A DNA stretch of 64,000 nucleotides, taken from Torymus aiolomorphi (Eukaryota > Arthropoda > Insecta > Hymenoptera > Torymidae). Made by a program: the position numbers and the translations under genes. Where the stretch lies: the NCBI GenBank assembly GCA_036365515.1, contig CM070873.1, forward strand, positions 78,778,029-78,842,028, read 5' to 3'. Each line of letters starts with the position of its first letter. Within the stretch, counting starts at the first letter, position 1. Below the pieces are notes generated by a model. The model saw nothing but the letters and a program-made list of their open reading frames with translations. It did not search any database and was not told where the DNA came from. Shown here in pieces: positions 22,328 through 32,659 of the stretch.

Positions 22328-23310
22328 TGTAACGGGATGACTTCTGGGGTAAGATTCCAAAAAGCCACAGGCCAGCGATACCCTAGAACACGGTGCCGCG
22401 GGTGTCAGACTAAAATGACTTGCCCGGGGATCTGCTCCTAGAATCCCGAAAACAACGCAAAGATCGCACGCGAACTTCGCTTTCCAACTAATTGGATCGC
22501 TGAGTTAAAAACGCGCGCTCAAAGAGTAAAGCGCGCGGCCGCTATGCTCAGATATGAAAACGTCCAGCGGAGTCGTTTTCCCGCGGAGGCGGCCTGTATC
22601 CGGAAGAAGGTTAGGTTAAGGTCGATAAATGAAGAATAGCCTCAATTATTTCACAGCACAATAACAAGGACTATTCTAAACAATCATTTACATCAAAAAC
22701 GCGTCGTGTTGCGCGCCGACAAGAAGACGGGATCCGCCGCTCGGCGCGGGCGGATCAAGGTATCTATTTTCGCTGGGCCGGTGAACGCACCACCGGCCAC
22801 TCACCGCTGCGAGTCGAAAACACACAAATAAATCGCTGCGCAGGAAGTACAAAGAGGCTTACCGGGAGAGGAGTGCACTCCTCTCGTCGCTCGCTCGCGA
22901 ATCCGCTCCTGCGTCAGGCCTTATCCTCCGGTCGACTTCAGGAGTGGCTCGGATTGCTCACGTGCGCTGCTCTTCGTTGTCGGTACGTGTACGGGCGCTG
23001 CTCTGCACCGGTGAGGACGCACGATACCGTTTTCTTCGCGGACGATCAAATTAACTCGCGTACGCGCAGTTTGACAGCCCGAGAGAATCTGATTCAAAAA
23101 TGAATCGAGCGCGACTTTGCAACCACCAAAATCGCGCAGCTCCCGCGCGCAGCTCGCGAATACATCGTTCGAGCGATGTCAACAAACGCTCAAGATGCAC
23201 GAATTCGCGGGAACGAGAGTCAAACGAGTTCGATAGAATACGGAGAACCGAGATTCTTATTTTCTCCGTATTTTATCCTAGAACTCCGTTATAATATCAT
23301 CCCGCACTAC
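22328..23310. other. GC-rich block, possible solo LTR
   Basis: About 980 bp much richer in G+C than its surroundings. It begins TGTAACGGGATGA and ends near TCATCCCGCACTAC, roughly complementary ends such as LTRs show. It contains a perfect 20-bp palindrome at 22866-22885 next to a GTAAGCC donor-like string on the minus strand. No retroelement coding sequence flanks it. A promoter/first-exon CpG-like block is the alternative. Confidence 0.3.
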
Positions 23311-23319
23311 GGATCTAAA

Positions 23320-23890
23320 TCTATTGTTCTTGATAAGTGCCTTAAAGGCGAGAAAAACGAGTTCCACAGGCCCTTACTACATGAGTAAAAATATGGACGA
23401 CACGTTTCAGTACGTCCATAAGAAAAGGTTTGTTCCTTCGGCCCTCTCCTCTGCGGATTTTTGATTTTACGTTCATTAAAGCAATTTAACAAGTAAATAG
23501 ATGTGCAAATTTTAAAAATATATATAATATTTAACATAACAAAATAATCATAAAGCGTATCTATTTTAAAATAGTCAAGACTTCTGTGGGAGAGTTACAA
23601 TCATTCCCCTTGATAGTAAATAGTATTCTAAATGAAAAATTTTAATATCATTCATAATGTGTTCAGTTTGAGTTAGATATTGGATTATACATCTTAGAAC
23701 AATCTTCAACCATAAAAAAAATTAACACAGGTTTCTTTTGTAGAAAGATGATTATTAAATATTAGTTTTCGTATCAAGGACATAAAGTATAACTTTACGC
23801 TCTAAGTGGGAATTTTTGGATATGATATATAGTAGTAGAAAAGTCAAATATTGAAGGTAAATTTGATATCTCAAAAAGAATTTTTTTTTA
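23320..23890. other. Non-coding, no gene seen
   Basis: AT-rich sequence between the GC-rich block and the mariner element; no supported feature. Confidence 0.45.
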
Positions 23891-23942
23891 CTATTGGGAC
23901 CTTGAATAAGTTCTCGCTGTTTTTTTGTGAAAATTGATGCTT

Positions 23943-24985
23943 TATTTAATGTATGTAGTAAGAAGCATGTCACTCAAAATATTGCCCATCACTAGTCACT
24001 ACTTTCTCCCATCTTTCTGGCAATTTACGGATTCCATCTCGGAAGAACTGCTCGTCTTTTGAAGCTATCCAAGAATCGACCCATTTTTTAGCATCTTCAT
24101 AAAAATGGAAGTCCTGCTCAGCCAAGCCATGAGCCATCGACCGGAATAAGTGGTAGCCGGAAGGAGCAATGTCCGGACTATACGGCGGGTGAGGTCATCC
24201 CATTGAAGTGCCTCCAAAGTTTCTTTGACGACTTTTGCAATATGTGGACGAGCATTGTCATGTAACAAAATCACCTTGTCGTGTCTCTTTCCTGTAGGGC
24301 TCGGCTCAAACACATCAATTGCAGTCGATAGCGATGTCCCGTGATAGTTTCGTTCGGTTTCAGCAGTTCATAATAAATTACACCTTGCTGATCTCACCAA
24401 ATGCAGAGGAGAAGCTTCGAACCATGGATATTTGGCTTTGCGGACGATGTTGATGCATGGCCGGGTTTACCCCATGATTTTTTACGCTTAGGATTATTGT
24501 ACTGTATCCACTTTTCATCGCCAGTCACGATACGATCCAAAAAAATCTTTCCTTTTCTGCCGTTGAAGCAGCACTTCACACATGAGAAAACGCCGTCCGA
24601 CGTATCTCGGTTTCAACTCATACGACACCCAATGCCCTTGCTTCTGGATCATTCCTAACGTTTTCAAACGTTTTCAAACTGTTGTCTCATCTTCTCGTAA
24701 TGATTTTGCAAGTTCAGCTAGCGTCTGATATGAGTCTTCATTTACTAATTCCTCCAATTCTTTGTCTTCAAACTTTTTTGGTGCACCAGCACGTTCTTTA
24801 TCTCCAAGATGAAAATCGTTATTTTTGAAGCGTCGAAACCAGTCTCTGCATGTCGTTTCCGACAGAGCATGGCCACCGTAAGTTTCAACAAGAATCCTAT
24901 GCGCTTCAGTTGCAGATTTGTTTTTAATAAAATAGTGCAACAAAATTCCCCGCAAATACTCTTTATTTGGCACAAAACTTGACAT
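23943..24985 (-). pseudogene. mariner transposase, frameshifted
   Basis: The N-terminal 103 codons (24985-24674) are open and hold the paired-like DNA-binding part with YGGHALSETTCRDWFRRFK and GAPKKFEDKELEEL. The rest continues in several frames: a VSYELKPR-like segment, a TGDEKWIQYNNPKRKKSW string (24490-24535), HGSKLLLCIW, and a degenerate HDNARPHIAK block (24230-24270) near the third catalytic aspartate. Frameshifts near 24670, 24390 and 24200 inactivate it. When intact it would be a DD34D transposase of about 345 residues. Confidence 0.88.
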
Positions 24986-25043
24986 TTTTAGTAGTTAGAA
25001 CAAAAAACGCTATTTACACTGTGGCGAACTAACATACACTTAA

Positions 25044-25600
25044 GGGGGTTCATCCAATTTTCAGTTTATTTAGGAAGTCTTTGAAACTTTTTTCACATGT
25101 ACCTGACATCATTATCTATATGATATCCTCACAAAAAAGAGCCTAGCTTCACCGTTATCGAGATATTAATTGTCAAATTTGAGCATTTTAACACGGCGTC
25201 TTATGGGACGCACACGCGCGAAAGATCGATTCAGTCTATAACTTCAAAGATACATTTAGCGTTTGTCTGAAAAACTAATATGTTATTAAGATCAATAATT
25301 AGAATATCATATTACAAGTTCAGAGATCCTAGCTTCACCGTTTTTAAGATATTGTAGTTGAAAGTATGGAATTTTAGGTGTACGGCAGCGCGTGCAGACG
25401 ACGCTGGAGCGGTGGGGGAACACACAGACGAGCGCCGCTCTGTGTGCACGCTTACAGACGGCACGAAGCTATGTGTATGTGTCAGTCCCGTATAAACACG
25501 CGCTCTGACTACAAGAGTGGGGGGCCCCATGCGAGCAAGCCTGTGCGCGCGGTGCGGGGTGACATTGATTCTTGATACGTTCCTGGTTGGATGAACCCCC
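25044..25600. mobile_element. piggyBac-type MITE, TTAA-flanked
   Basis: A 557-bp insert with termini GGGGGTTCATCCAA and TTGGATGAACCCCC, flanked by TTAA on both sides (25040-25043, 25601-25604). It interrupts the untranslated end of the mariner element. It has no coding sequence. TTAA duplication is the mark of piggyBac-mobilised DNA. Confidence 0.85.
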
Positions 25601-25853
25601 TTAAGTTCAAGCTTACCGACAGTACTCCCTTATAGATGCGTTAGCATCTGAAATTACATACACTTAGTCCTGGTAAGGCCATCTGTTAGGAAACAGCGAG
25701 AACTTATTCAAGGACCCAATAATTGAACTTACCGTAAATCGTAAAATGTTGGTGTATTTTCCACATATTTATTTTGGAAGTAATCGTTCAGTATCTAATC
25801 GTGTGACGTTATTAGCAGAAAGAATCAAGCTTAATTTTTTTTTATGTCCAAAT

Positions 25854-25859
25854 TTTATT
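25854..25859 (-). terminator. AATAAA poly(A) signal of the trypsin gene
   Basis: AATAAA on the minus strand about 53 nt after the trypsin stop codon. Confidence 0.6.
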
Positions 25860-25911
25860 TTTATCACATAAAACAAGTATTTTTATACTAACTAATTTAG
25901 GTTTACAAATT

Positions 25912-26205
25912 TTAGAATCTGAGCCCAGTTTTTTCTTCAATCCAATCGTAGTATTTGTGCACCCTAGTGAACACTCCAGGAAATATTGTCGAACTACAAT
26001 TTGTACCAAAGGAAATGATTCCATAGAGTTTACCATGAATAACACCAGGTCCACCAGAGTCACCATGGCACGCATCAGCCTCTCCATTGCCCGCACAAAA
26101 CATATTAGCGGTTATGGGATGTAACCTGGAAGGTCTTCGACAATTTTCTTCACTCACTACAGGTACGTATGCAGCCTTCAAAACACTAGACCTCTTCAGA
26201 TTTTT
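25912..26205 (-). CDS. Trypsin exon 6: catalytic Ser and C-terminus
   Basis: Acceptor CTATTTTTAG just 21 nt from the copia LTR edge. Encodes VPVVSEENC, FCAGNGEADACHGDSGGP, FPGVFTRV and ends YYDWIEEKTGLRF. Confidence 0.92.
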   Translation of the reverse strand, partial: KNLKRSSVLKAAYVPVVSEENCRRPSRLHPITANMFCAGNGEADACHGDSGGPGVIHGKLYGIISFGTNCSSTIFPGVFTRVHKYYDWIEEKTGLRF

Positions 26206-29200
26206 CTAAAAATAGTTAATTAAATTTGTTGAAAATAGTATACATCTATATTGTACGCATGAATATATACAGTAGGTATGTGTGAGCACGCGACTGTATC
26301 GAGAGCGCGCAATGTCGTATGCGTCCGAACGTAAACATGTACCTCTCCCCCTTCCTTATAGTGTGTGCGTGAGCAAGCATCTAAGTCGAGGAGCAGCGAA
26401 CGATACGCTGCTCTCTCTCTCTCTCTCTACTTTTGCACGCCGAACGAGAAGCACCTCGCGCGTGGCGCAAGGTAGCGTCGTGAACTAAGTCTCAATAAAC
26501 TCTTTATTATATCACTATATAAATAAAGCAGAGATAATAGATAAAAATAATAAATTGATAGCTGTAGCATACAAAGAAAATCGAACTTATAAGATAAAGA
26601 GTATTTTGAAACACAGGGAAAATTATGTAAATACAGCCGAATGTAAAGGCAACAATAACAGTATGAGTTTGAAAGAGAAATGGCATAGAATGTTAGGACA
26701 CGTAAATTTCGGATATCTAAATACACTATGTAGACAAGAGTTATTAACAGATATTCCGAATAAACTTGAATCGGAATTTATGAAGTGTAAAACGTGTATA
26801 GAGAATAAAATGCACAATTTGCCATTTAGCAACGATAGAATAAAAGCTAAAGATATTTTAGAAATAGTTCATACAGATGTATGTGGTCCATTTAAAACTA
26901 CAGGATTTAATGGAGAAAATTATTTTGTCTCTTTCATTGATGATTATAGCAAAATCGCGAAGGTTTATTGTATCAAAACTAAAGACGAAGTTTTTGATTG
27001 CCTAGTTGGATTTATTAATGAATGTGAAAATTTAACTGAAAAGAAAGTAAAAGTTTTGAGATGCGATAATGGGAAAGAATACTTAAATAATCGGTTTTAT
27101 AAATTGGTAAGGGAAAAAGGTATTATTTTGAATAATTGCCCGGTACATGTACACGAGTTAAACGGAACCGCGGAACGATTCAATAGAACTATAATGGATA
27201 TGGCGCGTTCTTTACTAACAGAGGCACAAGTACATAAACGATATTGGCCTGAAATAGTATGTGCAGCGATGTATTTGAAAAATCGAACCTTGACTAATAC
27301 GATAGAGAGAAAAACTCCGTACGAAATATTTTTTAAGAAACGTGAGTAGAGTTTTTGTTAGAAAAGCGGAACAAAAAAGAAATTCTAAATGGGATAAAAA
27401 GGCAGATATGGGAATCCTATTAGGATATAGTGGTGTAGGATATAGAGTCCTAGTAAATAATAAAATGGTAGTTGCTAGACATGTAGATATAGTAGAGAAA
27501 AATGTAAAATACATAGGACTTGATGATGTAGAGTCAAAATATACATCTCCTTCTACTTCGACTCTCGAGTCATTTAGAGGAGAACACAATGATCGTGATG
27601 ATGATTTAAGCGATGATAATGTTTTTCAAAGCGCGGATGAGAATAATGAACAGGAACCAAAAGTAGCAAATAAGAAAAATGTAGAACTATTAAAAGTTCC
27701 ACGTAGATCTACACGTGATAGAAAAAGTCCAATAAGATATTCAGAAAATATTTCGAATAATATTTATGTAAATTACTGCAGGGTAGATACTCCATATACA
27801 TTTAAGGAGGCGATGAGTAGTAATGATAGTGAGAGCTGGATAAAAGCTATGGATAAAGAAATAGAAAGTTTAAAAGATAATAAAACATGGGAATTAGTTG
27901 AAAGGATACCAAATGAAAAGGTAATAGATGTAAAATGGGTTTATAGTAAGAAATCTGATGATACATATAAAGCGAGATTAGTCGTAAGAGGATTTCAACA
28001 GACAAATGTGACTGACGACATATACGCCCCAGTTGCAAAAATGCAAACTTTAAAAATTTTGTTTTCCTTTTGTTGTCAGTTTGGTCTAATTATAGAACAA
28101 ATGGATGTAGTTACTGCTTTTTTAAATGGTGAAGTAAGCTCGGAGGTATATGTCGGTCAACCGAAAGGTTATAGCGATGGAACAAACAGGGTTTCTAAAT
28201 TACGTAAAACATTGTACGGACTACGAGAAAGTCCAAGGGCATGATATGAATGTTTGGTTGAATATTTGACAAACATAAAATTTAAAAGGACTAACGTAGA
28301 TTATTGTTTATATACTCAAGGTGAGAGTGTAGATCAAATTTACTTATTAATATATGTCGATGATTTGTTAATTTGTAGTAAGAGTATAAAGAAAATTAAA
28401 AGATTTAAAAAGAGTCTTGTCAGAAAAATTTAAGATGAAAGACCTAGGAGAAGTTACAGAATACCTTGGTATTAATATAGAGTATGATTATCGTAATTGT
28501 GATATGAAATTAAGCCAAACTAACAAGGAAGAGTATCGAACCCGAACTGACCGATTTCAAAAATTTCGATATATGTTGTAGATCATGAAAAAATATGAGA
28601 CACGTATTTTTTCTTATCTGCGGAGAAACATATTTAGGGGGTGAAAACCACCCTTAAAGATAACCCCCAAAAACGGTTTTTTAAATATATCTCGGCTTCT
28701 ACTGCGTATTTCAGAGTAAAACAAAATAGAAATTACTTCTTATAAAAAAACAAAGATAACTGAAATAAATATAACGAATTATGGAAACCTTACTAAGAAT
28801 TCGAAGCACATAGAAATACATTATCACTATGTTCATGAAAGCGTGAAAGAAAAAGAAATTGTAATAATTAAAATTGACTCGAATGATAATGTTGCGGATA
28901 TCTTTACAAAAGCGTTATGTAAAGATAAATTTGGAAAGTTCAGAGAATTATTGAATATCATGTAATAAATTAAAAGTGTACAATATATTTGTAAGGAGGC
29001 ATGTTGAAAATAGTATACATCTATATTGTACGCATGAATATATACAGTAGGTATGTGCGAGCGCGCGACTGTATCGAGAGCGCGCAATGTCGTATGAGTT
29101 CGAACGTAAACATGTACCTCTCCCCTTCCTTATAGTGTGTGCGTGAGCAAGCATCTAAGTCGAGGAGCAGCGAACGATACGCTGCTCTCTCTCTCTCTAC

Positions 29201-32200
29201 TTTTGTACGCCAAACGAGAAGCACCTCGCGCGTGGCACAAGGTAGCGCCGTGAACTAAGTCTCAATAAACTCTTTATTATATTTGAATAAGAAAATCGTT
29301 CGTGAAGATTAATTCAGGTAGTAAATAAACGGACTCTAACGAACTAATGTGTTTTCGACCTTTATTTCGCCGACGTTTCGGGAGTTTTATTTATTACTCC
29401 CCTCTTCAGGGCTACAAAGTAATTCAACAATCGTTAAATAATGGACAAATTGTAAACTATTTACAAAAATTTATAAATAATAGAATACCATTAATTAAGG
29501 TTTCGTCTCATAGGAGTTCGTCAAAGTATTTAAAGAAATTAACAAAGTAGAAGTGGATAAAAGAAGGCCAATCTGTGAAAAAATGTACGGGTATTGAATT
29601 TAGTTAAAGTCTGTTGAAAATTGAAAAATTTTTTAATGTATGTGCAATTGTACTTACGCCAGACTCTGTCTTTTCCGTTCCTTCCGCACTGTCAATAATT
29701 CCTTTATCTCGTCAGACTTTTGCGGTTTCCCTTCAGTATTGTTCTGCACGCTGATTAATTCAGATTATAAGTAGCGGAACAATGATGAACGGAAAAGACA
29801 GAGTCTGGCGTAAGTACAATTGCACATACATTAAAAAATTTTTCAATTTTCAACAGACTTTAACTAAATTCAATACCCGTACATTTTTTCACAGATTGGC
29901 CTTCTTTTATCCACTTCTACTTTGTTAATTTCTTTAAATACTTTGACGAACTCCTATGAGACGAAACCTTAATTAATGGTATTCTATTATTTATAAATTT
30001 TTGTAAATAGTTTACAATTTGTCCATTATTTAACGATTGTTGAATTACTTTGTAGCCCTGAAGAGGGGAGTAATAAATAAAACTCCCGAAACGTCGGCGA
30101 AATAAAGGTCGAAAACACATTAGTTCGTTAGAGTCCGTTTATTTACTACCTCTTTATTATATCACTACATTAAATAAGTCTCTCCTTAATTAACCACACC
30201 TCAACAAAATTAACTAAAGAAATTCTAGAAAAAAAGAAAACCTTTCTGTGTGAGGGATAAGAACTTACCCCTATCGTTCCAAAACCAGAAATCCGCATCA
30301 ATTCACCTTCTCTGGGAATATCGTGTGGCTTTGCAAGTTCTATACGTTGTTGTTTATTATTAAATTCAATAGGCTGTCCAAGCTGGATGAAAAATATAAT
30401 AAAAATATTCGTGTTAGTCACAAGTTCTTAGTTCTTAATCAAAATTTGTACTGAAATTTATTTAACAAGTTTCAAAGATGTATAAAACTATTATTACATA
30501 CATTGAAATACTAACATTGTCATGAATAGTGATATTATATCTATACTTAATCCTTTCTCAGTAATTCAGAGGTAAAATAAACATATTTAATTACCTTGAT
30601 TAAAGCAATGTCGTTGTCTTTTATTTCGGAATCATAACCTGTATGCATTATAATTGTCTCATCTGTGTAAAATTTACCTGACGCTTTTCTGTATCCACTA
30701 CCAGTTCGTACTGTTATATGCGATTTATTACTATTTTGCAATGAAGAGATTAATTTAATTTTTTGTAAGAAGTTCAATTATACAGAAATACTTAACCCTT
30801 ATAAAAATATCCTATAGAAAATCCTGTAGGAAATGCTATAGGAAATCCTGTAGGAATTCCGTAGAAATCCTATAGGAATCCTATAGGATACTCTATAGGC
30901 AGTCCTATATGAAATTCTATATAGGAAGTTCTATAGGAAATCTTATGTGAATTTCGCGCTTTTCCTGTAGGAAATCCTATAGGAAATCCTATAGGAAATT
31001 CTGTAGGTAATTCTGTAGGAAAAACTGTAGACAATTTTACATGGAAAATCCTGCAGAGAGTTCTGGAGTATTTTCGTGAAAACAGTTTATAGAGGTTTAG
31101 CATCTTATTTAGCGCTGTAACATCGCACAGCAAAATCAGTGGCAAACAGTCCTAGGTAAGGAGTTGCACCTAGGGACTGCCGTGCACGACTGCCGGTGCT
31201 TACCGATTAAGCCCAATGAGCTCAGATATCAAAATCAAGGTAATCCTTGTCACATTGACTCTCCGTAAAGTCGTTCAAACGGTTGAATCTCATGGCTTTA
31301 CATACCCTCGCGGTTCCAATGTGTTTATGAGTACTCCCGCAAGTACTCACGTACTTACTCACGTGAATTTTTTTAATAGGGCTTCCTATATAGAATTTCA
31401 TATAGGACTGCCTATAGAGTATCCTATAGGATTCCTATAGGGTTTCTACGGAATGCCTACAGGATTTCCTATAGCATTTCCTACAGAATTTTCTATAGGA
31501 TATTTTTATAAGGGTTAATGTAATTATAAAAATTAATGAAATCTTACAGGACACAGTGTGCAGCAGTTATAACCCAATATTCATGTATAATAGTTGCACC
31601 GCAGTAGTCGTTTACTCTGAACCAAAACAAGGTAGCCTAAAAACAAATTTAAATACTTTCATCCTGAGAGCTATGAGCTTAAAGATTTATATTGAAATTA
31701 TTATGTTTATATACAAGATATAAGGAGCTTTAATCAGATTCAACAGCTTCTAGAATTATTTTAAAAAACTTATAAATTTCTATAAACTGTTTTGTATGAA
31801 ATTTATTCAATACATGATGCAATAAAGCAAGTACGTCTATTAAATATCGTTCATGGAATATTTTATTTGACAATATATTAATACATAAATCTATTAATAA
31901 AAATCTATTAATAAATCTATCAAATAATCTATTAATTGTTTAACCAGTTACATTAAAGAAATTGCTGCAAACGAATGAATGTTACAAAATTTAGTTGATA
32001 TCTATTTACCTGATATGGTACATCTTCTATTTTAACCTTATCTCCTCCAACAATTTTCTCTTCATGTGTTTCATTGTTATCTATTAGAAATTGATATATA
32101 ATATGTAATTGAAAAATTTATTTTAATCAACAAAATTACTATTTAAAATCTCGTTTACCTATATAGAAGCCACTCGCGAAAGCGAAGCACAACAAAATAC

Positions 32201-32213
32201 ACAAAACCTTCAT
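25912..32213 (-). CDS. Trypsin-like serine protease, six exons, apparently intact
   Basis: Coding exons on the minus strand are 32213-32159, 32080-32010, 31636-31548, 30730-30595, 30382-30269 and 26205-25912. They total 759 nt and give 252 residues plus a stop. All introns are GT-AG and the phases join without a break. The start is an ATG followed by a hydrophobic signal peptide (MKVLCILLCFAFASG). After a short propeptide comes the activation site IVGG. The catalytic triad is visible: His in AAHC, Asp in DNDIALIK and Ser in GDSGGP. An Asp six residues before that Ser predicts trypsin-type cleavage after Lys or Arg. Length fits secreted digestive or venom-type trypsins of insects. The fifth intron holds a copia element with a nested Penelope-like insert, and the third holds a TTAA-flanked MITE; neither touches the exons. 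Confidence 0.9.
26227..26519 (+). repeat. copia left LTR
   Basis: It contains a (CT)n tract and ends TCTTTATTATATCACTA. It differs from the right LTR by scattered substitutions and a longer CT run, which suggests a moderate age. Confidence 0.85.
26555..28963 (+). pseudogene. copia pol polyprotein (integrase, RT, RNase H), broken
   Basis: First segment (26555-27349): GAG-pre-integrase zinc region (WHRMLGHVN.., KCKTC) and integrase core with HTDVCGPF, DDYSKIAKVY, RCDNGKEYL and ELNGTAERFNRT. A frameshift near 27345 leads to 27342-28244: integrase tail, then reverse transcriptase with DVKWVYSKK, KARLVVRGFQQ, QMDVVTAFLNGEV and KTLYGLRESPRA, where a TGA replaces the conserved Trp. Beyond the stop, YVDDLLICS (about 28350) and DLGEVTEYLGI remain. 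A 200-bp foreign insert at about 28536 follows, then the RNase H tail with NVADIFTKAL to the stop at 28963. The protein is dead, but every block is recognisable. Confidence 0.9.
28536..28765 (+). repeat. Foreign insert in copia pol
   Basis: Non-copia sequence with a pattern of CGATTTCAAAAATTTCGAT, GGGGGTGAAAACCACCC and AACCCCCAAAAACGG-like strings sits between the reverse transcriptase and RNase H remnants. Its boundaries are approximate and it replaces part of pol. Family unassigned. Confidence 0.5.
29002..29282 (+). repeat. copia right LTR, first part
   Basis: Matches the left LTR to TCTTTATTATAT, where the Penelope-like insert begins; the last few LTR bases resume at 30163-30169. Confidence 0.85.
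29374..29409 (-). ncRNA. Hammerhead-like core, minus-strand copy
   Basis: CTGAAGA, stem II GGGGAGT/ACTCCC and GAAAC are present in order. I could not form convincing stems I and III from the flanks, so it may act only as part of a longer or dimeric fold. Confidence 0.4.
30058..30092 (+). ncRNA. Hammerhead-like core, plus-strand copy
   Basis: Mirror copy of 29374-29409 in the right arm of the inverted repeat, with the same CTGAAGA, stem II and GAAAC elements. Confidence 0.4.
30269..30382 (-). CDS. Trypsin exon 5
   Basis: Acceptor TTCATCCAG, donor GGG/GTAAGT. Encodes LGQPIEFNNKQQRIEL through ISGFGTIG, the segment before the second half of the barrel. Confidence 0.88.
30595..30730 (-). CDS. 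Trypsin exon 4: catalytic Asp
   Basis: The acceptor CAAAATAG at 30731-30738 keeps the frame with exon 3; donor AAG/GTAATT. Encodes HITVRTGSGYRK and DNDIALIK. Confidence 0.85.
30796..31514. mobile_element. piggyBac-type MITE rich in CCTATAGGA, in trypsin intron 3
   Basis: 719 bp flanked by TTAA (30792-30795, 31515-31518), with termini CCCTTATAAAAATATCC and its complement ending GGATATTTTTATAAGGG. The inverted arms of about 135 bp are built from repeats of TCCTATAGGA, itself a palindrome. The centre (about 31090-31370) is unique. No transposase. Confidence 0.85.
31548..31636 (-). CDS. Trypsin exon 3: catalytic His
   Basis: Acceptor TTTTTAG, donor CCT/GTAAGA. Encodes VNDYCGATII and VITAAHCV. 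The donor lies only 34 bp from the MITE edge at 31514. Confidence 0.9.
31640..32005. other. Trypsin intron 2, no other feature
   Basis: AT-rich intron sequence with simple ATCTATTAATA-type repeats near 31880-31940. Confidence 0.6.
32010..32080 (-). CDS. Trypsin exon 2: propeptide and IVGG activation site
   Basis: Acceptor TTTCTAATAG, donor CAG/GTAAAT. Encodes NNETHEEK then IVGGDKVKIEDVPYQ. Confidence 0.88.
32159..32213 (-). CDS. Trypsin exon 1: signal peptide
   Basis: ATG at 32213; 18 codons plus one base; GTAAAC donor. It lies about 32 nt downstream of a TATA box. Confidence 0.85.
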
Positions 32214-32244
32214 GACTGCGATAAGTGAAAATGAAAAAAATCTT

Positions 32245-32255
32245 CCTTATATATA
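32245..32255 (-). promoter_or_regulatory. TATA box of the trypsin gene
   Basis: TATATATAAGG on the minus strand, about 32 nt before the ATG, so the 5' leader must be very short. A GATA-type string (CGATAAG) lies just upstream at 32261-32267; GATA factors commonly drive insect midgut protease genes, which is inference here. Confidence 0.6.
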
Positions 32256-32367
32256 CCGATCTTATCGAATGATCATTAATAGAATCATAAATTAAAAATA
32301 AAATAAACACAAATATTGGAGTCAACTATTTCTTTCGTGCTATCATTAGTTTGGTTATTTTCCTATT

Positions 32368-32530
32368 GTTATGATAAATGCTGTTGAAGGCCGCGCGCCA
32401 CGGTACACGTTTTACGACATGCGCACGACACGAAAATTTCAGTAGTCTATGTATTGTTGTGCAATTTTTCGTGATCATGTCGTGCGCACGTCGTAACAAC
32501 GCCTGGATCGCCGAAGCTGTATGTCGCTTA
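32368..32530. repeat. Foldback repeat copy upstream of trypsin, shared with the macrosatellite
   Basis: GATAAATGCTGTTGAAGGCC, GCGCGCCACGGTACAC and ACGACACGAAAATTTCAGTA match the palindromic segment at 55541-55750 and its later copies, in inverted orientation. It sits about 150 bp upstream of the trypsin start. Confidence 0.7.
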
Positions 32531-32659
32531 TCTATGCGAGCGACAGCGTGTGTGTCGATCGACAATTCGACAGCGTGTTGTATCGTACGACATCCCGTCT
32601 TGTCGTTCCACAAAGTTTGTGGTTAGTCTTAGTCGTTGATGTACAGCGTATTCTGACGG

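Larger units (their letters stand above)
23894..25719 (-). mobile_element. mariner transposon carrying a nested MITE
   Basis: Terminal inverted repeats of about 29 bp (TTGGGACCTTGAATAAG at 23894 and its complement ending at 25719) are flanked by TA dinucleotides (23892-23893, 25720-25721), the mariner target duplication. After removing the TTAA-flanked insert at 25044-25600 the element is about 1.27 kb, the normal mariner size. Confidence 0.92.
29283..30150. mobile_element. Penelope-like insert: 364-bp inverted repeat in the copia LTR
   Basis: 868 bp flanked by a 12-bp duplication, TCTTTATTATAT (29271-29282 and 30151-30162). Arms 29317-29680 and 29787-30150 are exact or nearly exact reverse complements, separated by 106 bp. 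Each arm carries CTGAAGAGGGGAGT..ACTCCCGAAACGTC, the hammerhead-type core and stem II known from Penelope-like terminal repeats. A 34-bp non-repeated tail lies at the left edge. No reverse transcriptase is present. Confidence 0.7.
26227..30169 (+). mobile_element. copia-type LTR retrotransposon in trypsin intron 5, antisense to the gene
   Basis: Two LTRs of about 290 bp start TGTTGAAAATAGTATACATC at 26227 and 29002. The left LTR ends near 26519; the right one is split by a Penelope-like insert (29283-30150) and ends near 30169. A purine-rich tract (AAGGAGG) precedes the right LTR. TTAAAT stands at both outer edges (26220-26225, 30170-30175), a probable target duplication with one base of ambiguity. 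The left LTR passes almost directly into integrase-region coding sequence, so gag, protease and the primer-binding site are deleted. Confidence 0.88.

Noticed and set aside
29347..30120. Identical 67-codon frames on opposite strands
   Set aside because: They arise from the perfect inverted repeat, and one end of each is the hammerhead-like core; not a protein.
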